Of a stretch of 64,000 nucleotides of DNA, positions 1-9,292 are shown piece after piece. The stretch is from Bacteroidales bacterium (GTDB taxonomy: Bacteria; Bacteroidota; Bacteroidia; Bacteroidales; FEN-979). The DNA lies in contig JALNZC010000020.1 of the NCBI GenBank assembly GCA_023229525.1, positions 7,658 through 71,657 of the forward strand. Direction: 5' to 3'. How positions within the stretch are numbered: the stretch's first letter is position 1; the number at the start of each line of letters is the position of its first letter. Position numbers and translations under genes: made by a program. The notes under the pieces are model-generated. The model did no database searches and was not told the origin of the DNA. It saw only the letters and a program-made list of their open reading frames with translations.

Positions 1-1368
1 ATTGGTGCAGATGCAGTTTGTAATAATCTTGGCATTTATACTGGCGGTCAATTAACCCTTAATGCAGGGAGTACCCTTACTAATAATGGCAATTTACACA
101 TAGAATCAGGTGGCTCGTTTATTCAGAATGGCACATTGGCTGTAGCCGGAAGTACTTCTATAATGCGGGATATCGACGCCTATACCTCTTCTACTGACGG
201 TTGGCATTTGGTTTCTTCTCCGGTAAATGGAGCTGTTATCGGTAACTTCCAGCCAGGAACTAACGACGACTTTTTCAAATATAATGAAGCTACCAGTACA
301 TGGATGAGCTGGAAGGAATCGCCTTTCGGCTTTACCAATGGCGAAGGATACCTTTGCTCTTATCAGTCCTCTGCCACCAAAAACTTTACCGGTGTACCCA
401 ACAATGCCGATGTTACCTGGAATAACCTTTCACGCACAGGAACCAATGGCTGGCATTTGCTTGGCAATCCTTTCCCTTGTGCAATAAAATGGAACGATGG
501 TAACTGGGCCTTGACAAATGTTAATGCAACAGCCAAAGTACTTAATTCTGGCGGCACTTATACTGACAGGGTTGCCAATGATATTATTCCGGCTATGCAG
601 GGTTTCTTTGTGGATGTCGCCGGTTCCACCAACAGCATCACTATCCCCAAAGCTGCCCGTGTACATAATGCTACAGCCTGGTACAAGGAGGTTCAATGTA
701 ATAAGCTTATGCTTACGGCACATAGCGATGACAACAATACATACGTAGAAACTGTCATTCGTTTCGATCCTGAAGCAACCACTGGTTATGATAAAATGTT
801 CGATTCTCATTTTCTGCGGGGTATTAATGGCGCTCCTCAACTCTATTCTGTTGTTGGCGACGAAATGCTTTCTTCCAACGTTTTCCCTGTTAACAGTGAA
901 ACCTCTGTTGTTTCCTTAGGCTTTGTCAAAGGAAATGCTGATAATTATACATTGACTGCTTCAGGTATTGAAACTTTTGTTAACGGTCAACCTTTGATAC
1001 TGGAAGATCTGGTAACCGGTAGTTATCAGGATTTGAGACAGAATCCGGTGTATTCTTTTACGGCAAGTGCGGGTGACAATCCCGACCGTTTCAGACTTCA
1101 TTTCTCAGGTACATTTGATATCTCCGAACCTTCTGTAAGCCCGTTCAACATTTATGTCAGTAAGGGCATCCTTTACGTAAATTATAACGATAATCAAACT
1201 TTTAAAGGAACTATAAAAGTTTATTCCGTAACCGGACAGGTAATCGCTACACGCTCTCTTACCGGCGATCGTTTGCAAGCGATAGATTTCAACGGGAAAC
1301 CGGGTTGTTATGTAGTGAGGGTAACCACGGGTAATGGTGTCTATTCACAAAAAGTGGTAATGAATTGA
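1..1368 (+). CDS. T9SS-secreted beta-repeat protein, 5' truncated by window edge
   Basis: The reading frame is open from base 1, so the gene starts outside the window; a TTG at 136 is not its start. The visible part begins with short Gly/Asn/Thr-rich repeats. A module of about 280 residues follows, with GWHLVSSPV, DFFKY, GYLCSY and GWHLLGNPFP blocks. The last 75 residues resemble a type A T9SS C-terminal sorting domain (NIYVSKGILYVNY, then IKVYSVTGQVI, then GCYVVRVTTGNGVYSQKVVMN). The protein should cross the outer membrane by type IX secretion and be anchored or released at the surface. The C-terminal half is a clear paralogue of the 1640-residue protein encoded at 2298-7220. No catalytic residues are recognised; adhesion or a structural surface role is a guess. 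Confidence 0.85.
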   Translation: MGADAVCNNLGIYTGGQLTLNAGSTLTNNGNLHIESGGSFIQNGTLAVAGSTSIMRDIDAYTSSTDGWHLVSSPVNGAVIGNFQPGTNDDFFKYNEATSTWMSWKESPFGFTNGEGYLCSYQSSATKNFTGVPNNADVTWNNLSRTGTNGWHLLGNPFPCAIKWNDGNWALTNVNATAKVLNSGGTYTDRVANDIIPAMQGFFVDVAGSTNSITIPKAARVHNATAWYKEVQCNKLMLTAHSDDNNTYVETVIRFDPEATTGYDKMFDSHFLRGINGAPQLYSVVGDEMLSSNVFPVNSETSVVSLGFVKGNADNYTLTASGIETFVNGQPLILEDLVTGSYQDLRQNPVYSFTASAGDNPDRFRLHFSGTFDISEPSVSPFNIYVSKGILYVNYNDNQTFKGTIKVYSVTGQVIATRSLTGDRLQAIDFNGKPGCYVVRVTTGNGVYSQKVVMN

Positions 1369-1637
1369 TTCTTTTTTCTGAAACCATTCAGCACCAATTC
1401 ACCTCTAAGGTTTATCTGCTTGCGGGTTAAATGTTAGCTCATGTACAAACCGGTTAATCGAATGGGTTTTTTGCAAATAAATCATTTTAAATCAACATTT
1501 TATTTGATGGTTATTGCTTTTATTGTAATTTTACCAACATATTTTTAAACCAAGAGCTTAAATTTTCAATTGATCTGATTTTCAGACATTTTACTTTTAT
1601 ATCTGAAACTGTATCATTGAATAAAAAATAAAGAAAT

Positions 1638-1892
1638 ATGAAAAAACACATCAGATTATTATTTCTGACTGGTTTTCTGTTTACAATGCTGATGTTTACG
1701 AACCAAACCTTTGCTGACAATCCTCCGCCTCCACCAAGCGGGCATGGTTCAAATGGCAATCAGGCTCCGGCAGGAGCGCCCATAGATGGAGGCCTGGGCA
1801 TATTGTTAGCGATGGGTGCTGTTTATGGTGGCAAAAAACTGTACCAGGCCCGAAAGGATAAACAGAAGGATACAAACGATTTACCGGTTTAG
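1638..1892 (+). CDS. Small secreted protein with PID-CTERM-like C-terminus
   Basis: This 84-residue protein has a Sec signal peptide (MKKHIRLLFLTGF..., cleavage probably after TFA near residue 26), a Pro/Gly-rich mature stretch (NPPPPPSG), and a C-terminal module. That module has the motif PIDGGLG, a short hydrophobic helix with small residues (ILLAMGAVYGG), and a basic tail (KKLYQARKDK). This layout matches what I know as the PID-CTERM protein-sorting domain of Bacteroidota, which looks like a sorting or processing signal although its machinery is not established. The mature peptide is tiny, so a scaffolding or signalling role is possible but not shown. It lies between two T9SS cargo genes and just upstream of a decayed sorting domain. 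Confidence 0.7.
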   Translation: MKKHIRLLFLTGFLFTMLMFTNQTFADNPPPPPSGHGSNGNQAPAGAPIDGGLGILLAMGAVYGGKKLYQARKDKQKDTNDLPV

Positions 1893-1901
1893 CATCCTAC
1901 C

Positions 1902-2111
1902 GGAAACTGCATCCTTTATATAAAGAACAACGATAACCAAACCATTAAAGGAATTATCACCGTTTATTCAATAACAGATCAGACAACTACTTTCCGCACA
2001 CTTACCGCCGATGGTTTACAAAAGATTCATTACAACGGCAAACCGGATTGATATGTAGTGAAAATTATTACAAATCAAAACTTTTTTTTGTGAAAAGTGG
2101 TAATTCAGTAA
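1902..2111 (+). pseudogene. Decayed T9SS C-terminal sorting domain
   Basis: Read in one frame, this stretch gives a peptide closely matching the last 70 residues of the protein ending at 1368: ILYIKNNDNQTIKGIITVYS, then a Gln/Thr-rich linker, HYNGKPD, YVVKIITNQN and KVVIQ. The frame holds two stops: TGA at 2049-2051, where the relative has a Gly-Cys codon pair, and TGA at 2091-2093. It has no start codon or upstream body. It is therefore the 3' remnant of a duplicated or deleted T9SS cargo gene, in the same frame throughout, so decay was by substitution rather than frameshift. The intact PID-CTERM gene ends only ten bases before it. Confidence 0.8.
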
Positions 2112-2297
2112 TTTCTTTTTATTGATTATTGCGAAAGCCAAATAACAAAAAATTTAATACTAACAGTTATGAAAAACGCAAAACGCATAAAACGAATAAT
2201 GAAATATCCATAAGATTTAAACTATACCCCTGTAAATGATTAAATTTTAGGAAATCACATAGGTCTAATTATCATTCGCATAGCAAAATATAAACAG

Positions 2298-5200
2298 ATG
2301 AAAAAATTTACTCTTTTAATTCTCGCTGTCCTCTTCACATCATCAGTCTTTGCCCTCAATACTAAAACGTGGGTTGGAGCAGGTACGATCGGAGGTAACT
2401 CAAGCTACGATTTCAACGCCGCCGCGAACTGGAGTCCAAGTGGTATTCCAAGTTCAGCTGATAGTTGTGTCTTAAACCTCAACAAAGGGGATAGCCCAAG
2501 TATACTGATTACTTCCAATATTACCATTGGTGCACTTTATATAACATTGACTTCGGTCACTGGTCCCTCTTATGGAGAGTTGGTTGTAGGGACATATACA
2601 CTTACGATAAATGGAACTACTCATGGAGAGGTAATCAGCGCGGATGGCAGTCAACTTCAATTCGGAGTCGGTGATTCTCCCGGTACTTTAATTTATAATG
2701 GCGATGCTGACTTTATTGCACCCGACCCAAGTTTGGTATTTGCAATTGCTGGTGATGTAACAGGGGGATACTATCTTACCTCAAGCACAGGTCAGGTAAT
2801 ATTTCGCGGAAATGCAACTTTTAATAATGGGACTACGGGATCGTATTACGACGTCTTACCGGCCACGGTAATCTTCGATGCACCTGGCAATCAAACTATT
2901 TCGGCAAATAACACTGGCGATTTTTCTGTCTATCTCGGAGGTGTCACTACACAAATCGGAAGCACTAATAATCCGACAGTCGTTGTAGCTGGGATTGGAG
3001 GGACAACAAGTCTTTTTAAAGTTATTGGTGACCTTAACATTAACGGAACGTCGACACTCGATCTCCAAAATAACTCCATGAACAGGAATAGTGCAGGTGG
3101 AACATTATCTTTGTCGTCCAGTGCAACTCTGAAATTGGCGGGCGCTAACAATTATCCGACAAATTTTACTACAAATACTCTTAGCGGGACGACAAACTAC
3201 TATGCTTCTGGAATACAGACAGTACCAGTTTTAACGTATAATGACCTAATTTTCTCCGGCTCAGGAGCAAAAACAACAGGCACGGGGGCCATAGCTGTTG
3301 ACGGAAATTTTGATGTTACAGGGGCATCCGCTGATCTTAATACAAATAATACGAGCATCTCCGTAGCAGGAAACATTACTGGGACGGGTGCTATCAGTTC
3401 CGGATCGGGAACAATAAGCGTCGGTGGCAGTTGGACGAACAACGGAACATTCACGGCTGATCTCGGCACTGTATCCTACAATGGAACGTCTGCACAAAAC
3501 ATAGTTGTCTTTGCTTACAAAAATCTCACTTTGGCAGGCTCAGGGACCAAGACATTTGCTGGTACGACAACTATAAGCGGAAAACTATCAATAAATGAAA
3601 GTGCAGTAGCCAATTTAGGAACTGGTTTGACTCATACATCAAACATGCTCACTTTAGGTGGCGCTGGTCAAGCTTCCGGAAGCTGGGGAAGTACCGCGTC
3701 TTCCGCTACTAATAAAAATAACACATACTTTCTTTCAACTAGTAACGGTATCGTGAATGTTACCACAGGTTCAAATACTCAATGGACAGGGACAACCAAT
3801 ACCGACTGGAATACAGCCAGCAACTGGTTAGGCGGCACAGTGCCTGTTGCAACAAGTGACGTTGTAATACCATCCGGCGGCAATCAACCAACAATAGGTG
3901 CGGCAGGGGCATTGTGTAGTAATCTTACGATTAACAATGGCGCTATCCTGACTATAGGAGGTGCATATAATTTGACCATCAGCGGTAATTTTACAAACAA
4001 TGGAACATTCGCTCCAGGTACAGGTACCATTACCTACAATGGAACCTCGGCTCAAAACATCTTAAATGTGACCTACCAAAACCTCACAGTCAATAACTCA
4101 GGTGGTGTTTCATTAATCGACAACACAGTTGTAAACGGGACACTTACTCTTACTGCCGGATCATTAAATCTGGGTTCCAATTCCCTTACGATTAACGGCA
4201 ATACCTCGGTTACATCGGGTACTCTCTATGGGACAACAAGCTCAAATTTAATCATCAACGGGACTGGTGCCCTTTCGGGAGCATTAACTTTTGCATCCGG
4301 CGGACAGTATCTTAACAGTCTCACACTGAACCGAACCTCCAGTGGATCGGCAACGCTTAATTCAAATCTTACATTTGGTCCGGGGACAAGCACACTAACG
4401 AATGGGAATCTCGTCGTTAACTCCAGTTGCACACTCACATTGACAGGTACCCTTAATTGCACAAGTACAAATGCAGTTACCGGATCAGGAACATTCAATA
4501 ATTTGAGCGGTTCAACCCTTGGGATAGGTTCACCTGATGGATTAGCATTCGGAGCGGGTAATATTCGAACAAACAATAAAACATGGGGGTATGCAGCCAA
4601 TTATACGTATAACGGGACATCGGCACAAGTTACTGGAACATCTTTACCTCCCCAACTTCAGGGGACTTTCATGATCTCTAATTCGTCAGGAGTAACCTTA
4701 TCCACTGACCTCGAGATCAGTGGCGATAATGGCATACTCAGTCTTTCCACCGGTACATTGACTGTGGGGCCATATACCCTGAAAATCTCGAGTAATTCGC
4801 CGACACGTACCACCGGCAATATTGATGCAAGCAATGCTAGCGCTACGGCATCCTTTAACAATTCCAGTACAATTACACTTCCTGCCTCAATATTTACAGG
4901 AAATGTAAATAACCTGACACTCAATGGCTCTGGCGGAGTTACTTTAGGAAGTTCTATGACTGTTGCCAATGCGCTGACTTTAACCAATGGGACGCTGAAT
5001 ATAGGCACCAACACACTTACCCTGAATTCCTCAACTACCAAAACCAGTGGTACCCTGACCAGCTCAGCGACAGGGACGGTAAATTACAACCAGAACATTG
5101 CCGGACAAGCTGTTCTTAGTGGAACCTATGGGAATCTAATTCTCAGTGATTATGATAAAACACTTTCTTCTTCCGGCTTAATAAATATTTCAGGGACATT

Positions 5201-7220
5201 CACACCCGGTTCTGCAAGTGGACATTCACTTACCGGAAGTACTATTGTTTACAATGGCAGCTCCCCGCAAACTCTTCCATTGGGATTCACCACATACAAC
5301 AATCTTACTCTGAACAATGCAAGCGGAACTAACGGATTTACAGGACTGATTGTGAACGGAACGATTCGTGTTCAGGCAGGAACTTTTGCGAGTGCAAGCA
5401 CATACAACAATGTGCAGATAGATGACGGTGCCACGCTGACAGCAGCCGACGACATCACAGTGAATGGAAACTGGACGAACAACGGCTCCTTTACACCAGT
5501 TACTTATAAGGTTACTTTCGGTGGAAGTGCACAACAAACTATAAATGGTAGCACAACTACTACATTCAACAACTTGGAACTAAACAACACAAATGGACTT
5601 GTTCTTAATACCTCTGCGCATGTTGTAGGAACATTTTCGTTATTAAATGGTTCATTATCAATAAATGGAAATACATTGAGCTATGGCGCAAGCGGTATTT
5701 TAAAATATGGCGGAAGCATTACCCAAACTACTTCAGATGAATGGCCTGTTACTGACGGACCTAATGATTTAATAGTCGATGGAACAGACGTTCGATTGGA
5801 TTTAAACAGGACTTTAGCTGGTGGACTTACTATTAATACCGGTAAGAAATTCACTGTGAATGCCGGTAAAGCGTTTACCGTCAATGGAACCCTGACCAAC
5901 TCCGCCGGTAATAGCGGTCTGGTTATCAAATCGGACGGCTTAGGCACGGGTTCGCTGATACACAGCACAGCCGATGTAAATGCAACCGTTGAACGTTATA
6001 TCGCAGGGTGGAGCGATATCAATCACGGCTGGCACTTAATAGCTTCACCGGTTTCTTCACAGAACATTAGTCCGAACTTCACCGATCTTACACCCGCCAA
6101 TTATGATTTTTTCAAATGGGATGAAACGGTGAGTGATTTACCCTGGATCAATTATAAAAGCGGGGGCTTTACAACATTTACAGTGGGACAGGGGTATTTG
6201 TGTGGTTACAACGCCACTGCTACGAAAAACTTTGCCGGCACACTCAATAATGCCAGTACATCCACCATTACCCTTTCCCGAACCGATGCCGGTAACTTCT
6301 CCGGCTGGAACCTCCTCGGTAATCCCTTCCCCAGCGCCATCCAATGGAATAAAACCAACACAAGCTGGAATCTTACCAACGTAACAGCTACTGCCAAAAT
6401 ATGGAACGAAACCAATGCAAGTTACAGAGACATTGCAAAGGACAGTATCATTCCTGCCATGCAGGGCTTTATGGTAGAAGTGCCATCAGGGGCAGCCGGT
6501 TCGCTTGTTATTCCGGCTGTGGATAAAGTACATAATGTCCAGGCATGGTACAAATCAACCGGCGATCCGGCAATTACACTTGTTGCCCACGATACAAAAG
6601 GCAATACGGCCCAGGAAAGCATCATCCGTTTTAATCCTGGAGCTACCAGTAGTTTCGACCCTGCTTTTGATTCACATTTCCTCGCTGGTTATGCTCCTCA
6701 GTACTACTCGGTATCAAACAACGAAAATCTTTCAACCAATTGCCTGCCTGAAGTTAACGGCGCCCTTCAAATCCCGTTCGACTTTATCAAAAACGATGGG
6801 AACAATTTCACCATCGAGGCCAAAACTATTTCAGATATCCAGGGGCCGGTCATTCTTAACGACCTTAAAACAGGCGCGACCCAGGATCTGACTGTGAACC
6901 CTATCTACTCTTTTATTTCATCCCCCGGAGATAATCCTTCCCGTTTCCTGATCACCTTTAGCCATGTTGGTATTGGTGAAGCCGTGACAAAAAATGCATT
7001 CTCCGTCCGGGCATCCGGTAATACCATTCTCGTAATCAACAATACCGGTAACAACCAGGGAAGCGTGTTTGTTTACAACATGATGGGCCAACTCATGATG
7101 ACTCAGGTACTGAATGGGAGCCAAATGACAACGATCAGCCTCAATGCAGGTACAGGGTATTATCTGGTCAAAGCAGTAACAAACGATCAAACATATTCTG
7201 CAAAGGTATTTCTGCAATGA
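2298..7220 (+). CDS. Giant T9SS-secreted beta-repeat surface protein
   Basis: This 1640-residue protein begins with a signal peptide (MKKFTLLILAVLFTSSVFA). Two WxGxxxxxWxxxxNW-type modules follow, near residues 25-60 (DFNAAANWSPSGIP) and 494-530 (TDWNTASNWLGGTVP). Between and after them are roughly a thousand residues of Thr/Ser/Gly/Asn-rich repeats. The phrase YNGTSAQ recurs near nucleotide positions 3478, 4036 and 4608, with a variant at 5250, consistent with a beta-helix. From about residue 1230 it is homologous to the protein encoded at 1-1368 (GWHLIASPV, GWNLLGNPFPSAIQWN, IIPAMQGF). The last 75 residues form a T9SS sorting domain ending YSAKVFLQ. No enzymatic motif is visible; an adhesin or surface-layer role is inferred from architecture only. 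Confidence 0.85.
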   Translation: MKKFTLLILAVLFTSSVFALNTKTWVGAGTIGGNSSYDFNAAANWSPSGIPSSADSCVLNLNKGDSPSILITSNITIGALYITLTSVTGPSYGELVVGTYTLTINGTTHGEVISADGSQLQFGVGDSPGTLIYNGDADFIAPDPSLVFAIAGDVTGGYYLTSSTGQVIFRGNATFNNGTTGSYYDVLPATVIFDAPGNQTISANNTGDFSVYLGGVTTQIGSTNNPTVVVAGIGGTTSLFKVIGDLNINGTSTLDLQNNSMNRNSAGGTLSLSSSATLKLAGANNYPTNFTTNTLSGTTNYYASGIQTVPVLTYNDLIFSGSGAKTTGTGAIAVDGNFDVTGASADLNTNNTSISVAGNITGTGAISSGSGTISVGGSWTNNGTFTADLGTVSYNGTSAQNIVVFAYKNLTLAGSGTKTFAGTTTISGKLSINESAVANLGTGLTHTSNMLTLGGAGQASGSWGSTASSATNKNNTYFLSTSNGIVNVTTGSNTQWTGTTNTDWNTASNWLGGTVPVATSDVVIPSGGNQPTIGAAGALCSNLTINNGAILTIGGAYNLTISGNFTNNGTFAPGTGTITYNGTSAQNILNVTYQNLTVNNSGGVSLIDNTVVNGTLTLTAGSLNLGSNSLTINGNTSVTSGTLYGTTSSNLIINGTGALSGALTFASGGQYLNSLTLNRTSSGSATLNSNLTFGPGTSTLTNGNLVVNSSCTLTLTGTLNCTSTNAVTGSGTFNNLSGSTLGIGSPDGLAFGAGNIRTNNKTWGYAANYTYNGTSAQVTGTSLPPQLQGTFMISNSSGVTLSTDLEISGDNGILSLSTGTLTVGPYTLKISSNSPTRTTGNIDASNASATASFNNSSTITLPASIFTGNVNNLTLNGSGGVTLGSSMTVANALTLTNGTLNIGTNTLTLNSSTTKTSGTLTSSATGTVNYNQNIAGQAVLSGTYGNLILSDYDKTLSSSGLINISGTFTPGSASGHSLTGSTIVYNGSSPQTLPLGFTTYNNLTLNNASGTNGFTGLIVNGTIRVQAGTFASASTYNNVQIDDGATLTAADDITVNGNWTNNGSFTPVTYKVTFGGSAQQTINGSTTTTFNNLELNNTNGLVLNTSAHVVGTFSLLNGSLSINGNTLSYGASGILKYGGSITQTTSDEWPVTDGPNDLIVDGTDVRLDLNRTLAGGLTINTGKKFTVNAGKAFTVNGTLTNSAGNSGLVIKSDGLGTGSLIHSTADVNATVERYIAGWSDINHGWHLIASPVSSQNISPNFTDLTPANYDFFKWDETVSDLPWINYKSGGFTTFTVGQGYLCGYNATATKNFAGTLNNASTSTITLSRTDAGNFSGWNLLGNPFPSAIQWNKTNTSWNLTNVTATAKIWNETNASYRDIAKDSIIPAMQGFMVEVPSGAAGSLVIPAVDKVHNVQAWYKSTGDPAITLVAHDTKGNTAQESIIRFNPGATSSFDPAFDSHFLAGYAPQYYSVSNNENLSTNCLPEVNGALQIPFDFIKNDGNNFTIEAKTISDIQGPVILNDLKTGATQDLTVNPIYSFISSPGDNPSRFLITFSHVGIGEAVTKNAFSVRASGNTILVINNTGNNQGSVFVYNMMGQLMMTQVLNGSQMTTISLNAGTGYYLVKAVTNDQTYSAKVFLQ

Positions 7221-7304
7221 CACAGTTCCCGGGAAAGTTGTAAACCAGTTGATTTTCTGACGAACTGTAAAACTTTTTCGTCACAAAATATTTAACTTCG
7301 TACC

Positions 7305-7442
7305 ATGTCCGAAAAAATGATACCGGTTTTTAACAAGCGCATATTCTGGGATGTTAATTTTGAGAGAATGGAACTGGATGCCCTGGCCACTTTTATTATT
7401 GGCTTATCATATACCCTAATCTGCTTTCTTCACAGCGCTTAA
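7305..7442 (+). pseudogene. Fragment of a DUF6922-like small protein
   Basis: A 45-codon frame starts at an ATG and reads MSEKMIPVFNKRIFWDVNFE, then RMELDALATFII. The block KRIFWDVNFERMELD...ATFII resembles the start of a short Bacteroidota protein family (DUF6922 type, typically xxFWDVDxxxLDxxxxxxFII) found near toxin-antitoxin-like or nucleotidyltransferase genes. After FII the similarity stops, and the frame runs into the opposite-strand 3' end of the GH43 gene. It is therefore probably a truncated remnant. Family assignment is from memory of the motif; the small size leaves room for chance. Confidence 0.45.
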
Positions 7443-9182
7443 TTCCGACACTCCGGTTTCGCTTATTGCCTGGATTGAGAAATAATAGGTTACACCACGA
7501 TCTAATCCACGGTAGCTTAAATGGTCCTGATCCATTACCATCATGCAATTGTATAGCTTTCCCGCTTCAATGCCGAAATAAATATTGTAAGCATATGCAC
7601 TCTTTATCGCATCCCACTTCAGGATGATATCACGTTTATCGGAACCACGAAGCGCATTAAAATTCCTGACGGTTTCAGGTTTGGGTCCATTCGAAATACC
7701 AAAGACACGAAAATCGCCTATTGCAAAGGAACCGCCTGGAACATGGATATTAACCAATTTAAGATAACGTGTCTTTACCGATTGTGAAAGTTCAGTATAA
7801 TCATTGGGTACGTCTTTTGCATTCTGGCTTTTATCCGCAAGAATTCTCCAGTTGATCCCATCTGACGATTCCAATATCTGATAACGCTGAAAGATATTCA
7901 GCTGTTTGCCAAAAAGATTCGCATGATGATCGGCAAAGTTTACCTGCAAAGCATTCACCGTTTTTATTCCACCCAGATCCACCTGAAGAAATTCACCGTT
8001 ATCCCCGCTTTTTGCAGCCCAGTACGTTTGGATGTCTTCGTCAAAGGCCAGATCCGCAGTGTGAGCTGAATCGGAAGATGAGACTATAGCAGCTTTTTTG
8101 TACGACAGCAGCATCCATCCCGTAAAAAGTTCCTTGAGGTGATCGGCAGGTCCGGGAACCAGACGTTGCGGATAATCACCGAAAGCTGTATTACAATATA
8201 GCTGGCCTTCATCATTAAATCCGGCCGGAAAAAGTCCTATTCTCCGTTCAAATTTATTTTTCACGGATATCTGCATGGTAGCGACATGCCAGTAATTGCC
8301 ATAATTGTCCTGCATTGTACTGCCGTGACCCGCTCCACGAATAAAGCCGCCGGGTTTATAGGAAAATGGATTACCGGTTTGATATTTGAAAGGCCCAAGA
8401 GGCCGCTCCGACACATAAAATCCATCGGCATACACATTCCATTCGGTTCCCGGTGCGGCATATTGCAGGTAATATTTCCCATTGTGTTTGGTCATCCATG
8501 CACCTTCCACATAAGGATTGGTTATGGTATCCGTGTTGTTCTCCCCAAAACGTTCCCATCCATGATCATCAGGGTAAATAAAAAATAATTCCTTTACCGG
8601 TCCTTTGTTTTTAAATCCATTATGTGGGTCAACTTCTACCCCTTTGATGTAATTGAATTTTGGATCATTGCCGCTTCCCCAGTAGAAATACATCTTCCCA
8701 TCGTCATCTTTAAAAAGGGCAGGATCCCAACCGGCCTGTGGAAATGGATCAGCAAGCTTTTTTGAAAACCCTTTTTTCGGATCGGTTGAATAGTAAAGCG
8801 GGACGTTGTTCCATGTGCTGTTGATCAGCAATAGCGTATCGCCGGCGCTCCATGCCGCCGGAGCACACATATCGTCACCGGATTCATTTGGGGGAAGAGG
8901 ATTGTAAATATAATTCCAGCTTATCAGGTCATTACTCCACCAGTAACCGTACTGATTGGTGGAGAACAGGTAATAAACACCCTTGAAATTCACCAGCGTA
9001 GGATCGGCGGATGAACGATAAGCTTCGTATGGCCCTCCGGATCCTATCCTTTCATATGCATAGTCGAGATTTACAGGATTGCAGTAAGTGTTAAACTTTT
9101 GAGCCGTCAATAAAGAAGAGCAGGTAAACAACTGACTGCACAACGTCAACCAAAACACGAAAATTTCAGATTTTTGCATCAT
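7416..9182 (-). CDS. Glycoside hydrolase family 43 with F5/8C and FN3-like domains
   Basis: This is a 588-residue secreted enzyme (signal peptide to about residue 27). The five-bladed GH43 propeller shows the three expected acidic residues in context: Asp60 in SSADPTLV as base, Asp153 in GWDPALF as modulator, and Glu226 in VEGAWM as acid. The rest of the propeller runs to about residue 345. It is followed by a discoidin/F5-8C carbohydrate-binding-like domain (AFDEDIQTYWAAK through RYLKLVNIHV, about 370-500) and a C-terminal fibronectin III-like domain. It probably removes arabinose or xylose from plant-type polysaccharide, but substrate cannot be read from sequence. No SusC/SusD pair is next to it, so it is not in an obvious polysaccharide-utilisation locus. 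Confidence 0.85.
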   Translation of the reverse strand: MMQKSEIFVFWLTLCSQLFTCSSLLTAQKFNTYCNPVNLDYAYERIGSGGPYEAYRSSADPTLVNFKGVYYLFSTNQYGYWWSNDLISWNYIYNPLPPNESGDDMCAPAAWSAGDTLLLINSTWNNVPLYYSTDPKKGFSKKLADPFPQAGWDPALFKDDDGKMYFYWGSGNDPKFNYIKGVEVDPHNGFKNKGPVKELFFIYPDDHGWERFGENNTDTITNPYVEGAWMTKHNGKYYLQYAAPGTEWNVYADGFYVSERPLGPFKYQTGNPFSYKPGGFIRGAGHGSTMQDNYGNYWHVATMQISVKNKFERRIGLFPAGFNDEGQLYCNTAFGDYPQRLVPGPADHLKELFTGWMLLSYKKAAIVSSSDSAHTADLAFDEDIQTYWAAKSGDNGEFLQVDLGGIKTVNALQVNFADHHANLFGKQLNIFQRYQILESSDGINWRILADKSQNAKDVPNDYTELSQSVKTRYLKLVNIHVPGGSFAIGDFRVFGISNGPKPETVRNFNALRGSDKRDIILKWDAIKSAYAYNIYFGIEAGKLYNCMMVMDQDHLSYRGLDRGVTYYFSIQAISETGVSELSAVKKAD

Positions 9183-9292
9183 GAGTTCAAATAGATATAT
9201 AGGTATATGATCTGATCAACAATTGAATACTTGCGAGTACCTTCTCCGCTTGCAACGAAGATATTCAATTTCTAATGTTTATTTATATTTAC

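Noticed and set aside
4226..5041. Long minus-strand ORFs within the T9SS giant gene
   Set aside because: They are antisense shadows of a repeat-rich, Thr/Gly-biased coding sequence. They are Val/Pro/Leu-rich without start context or family motifs.
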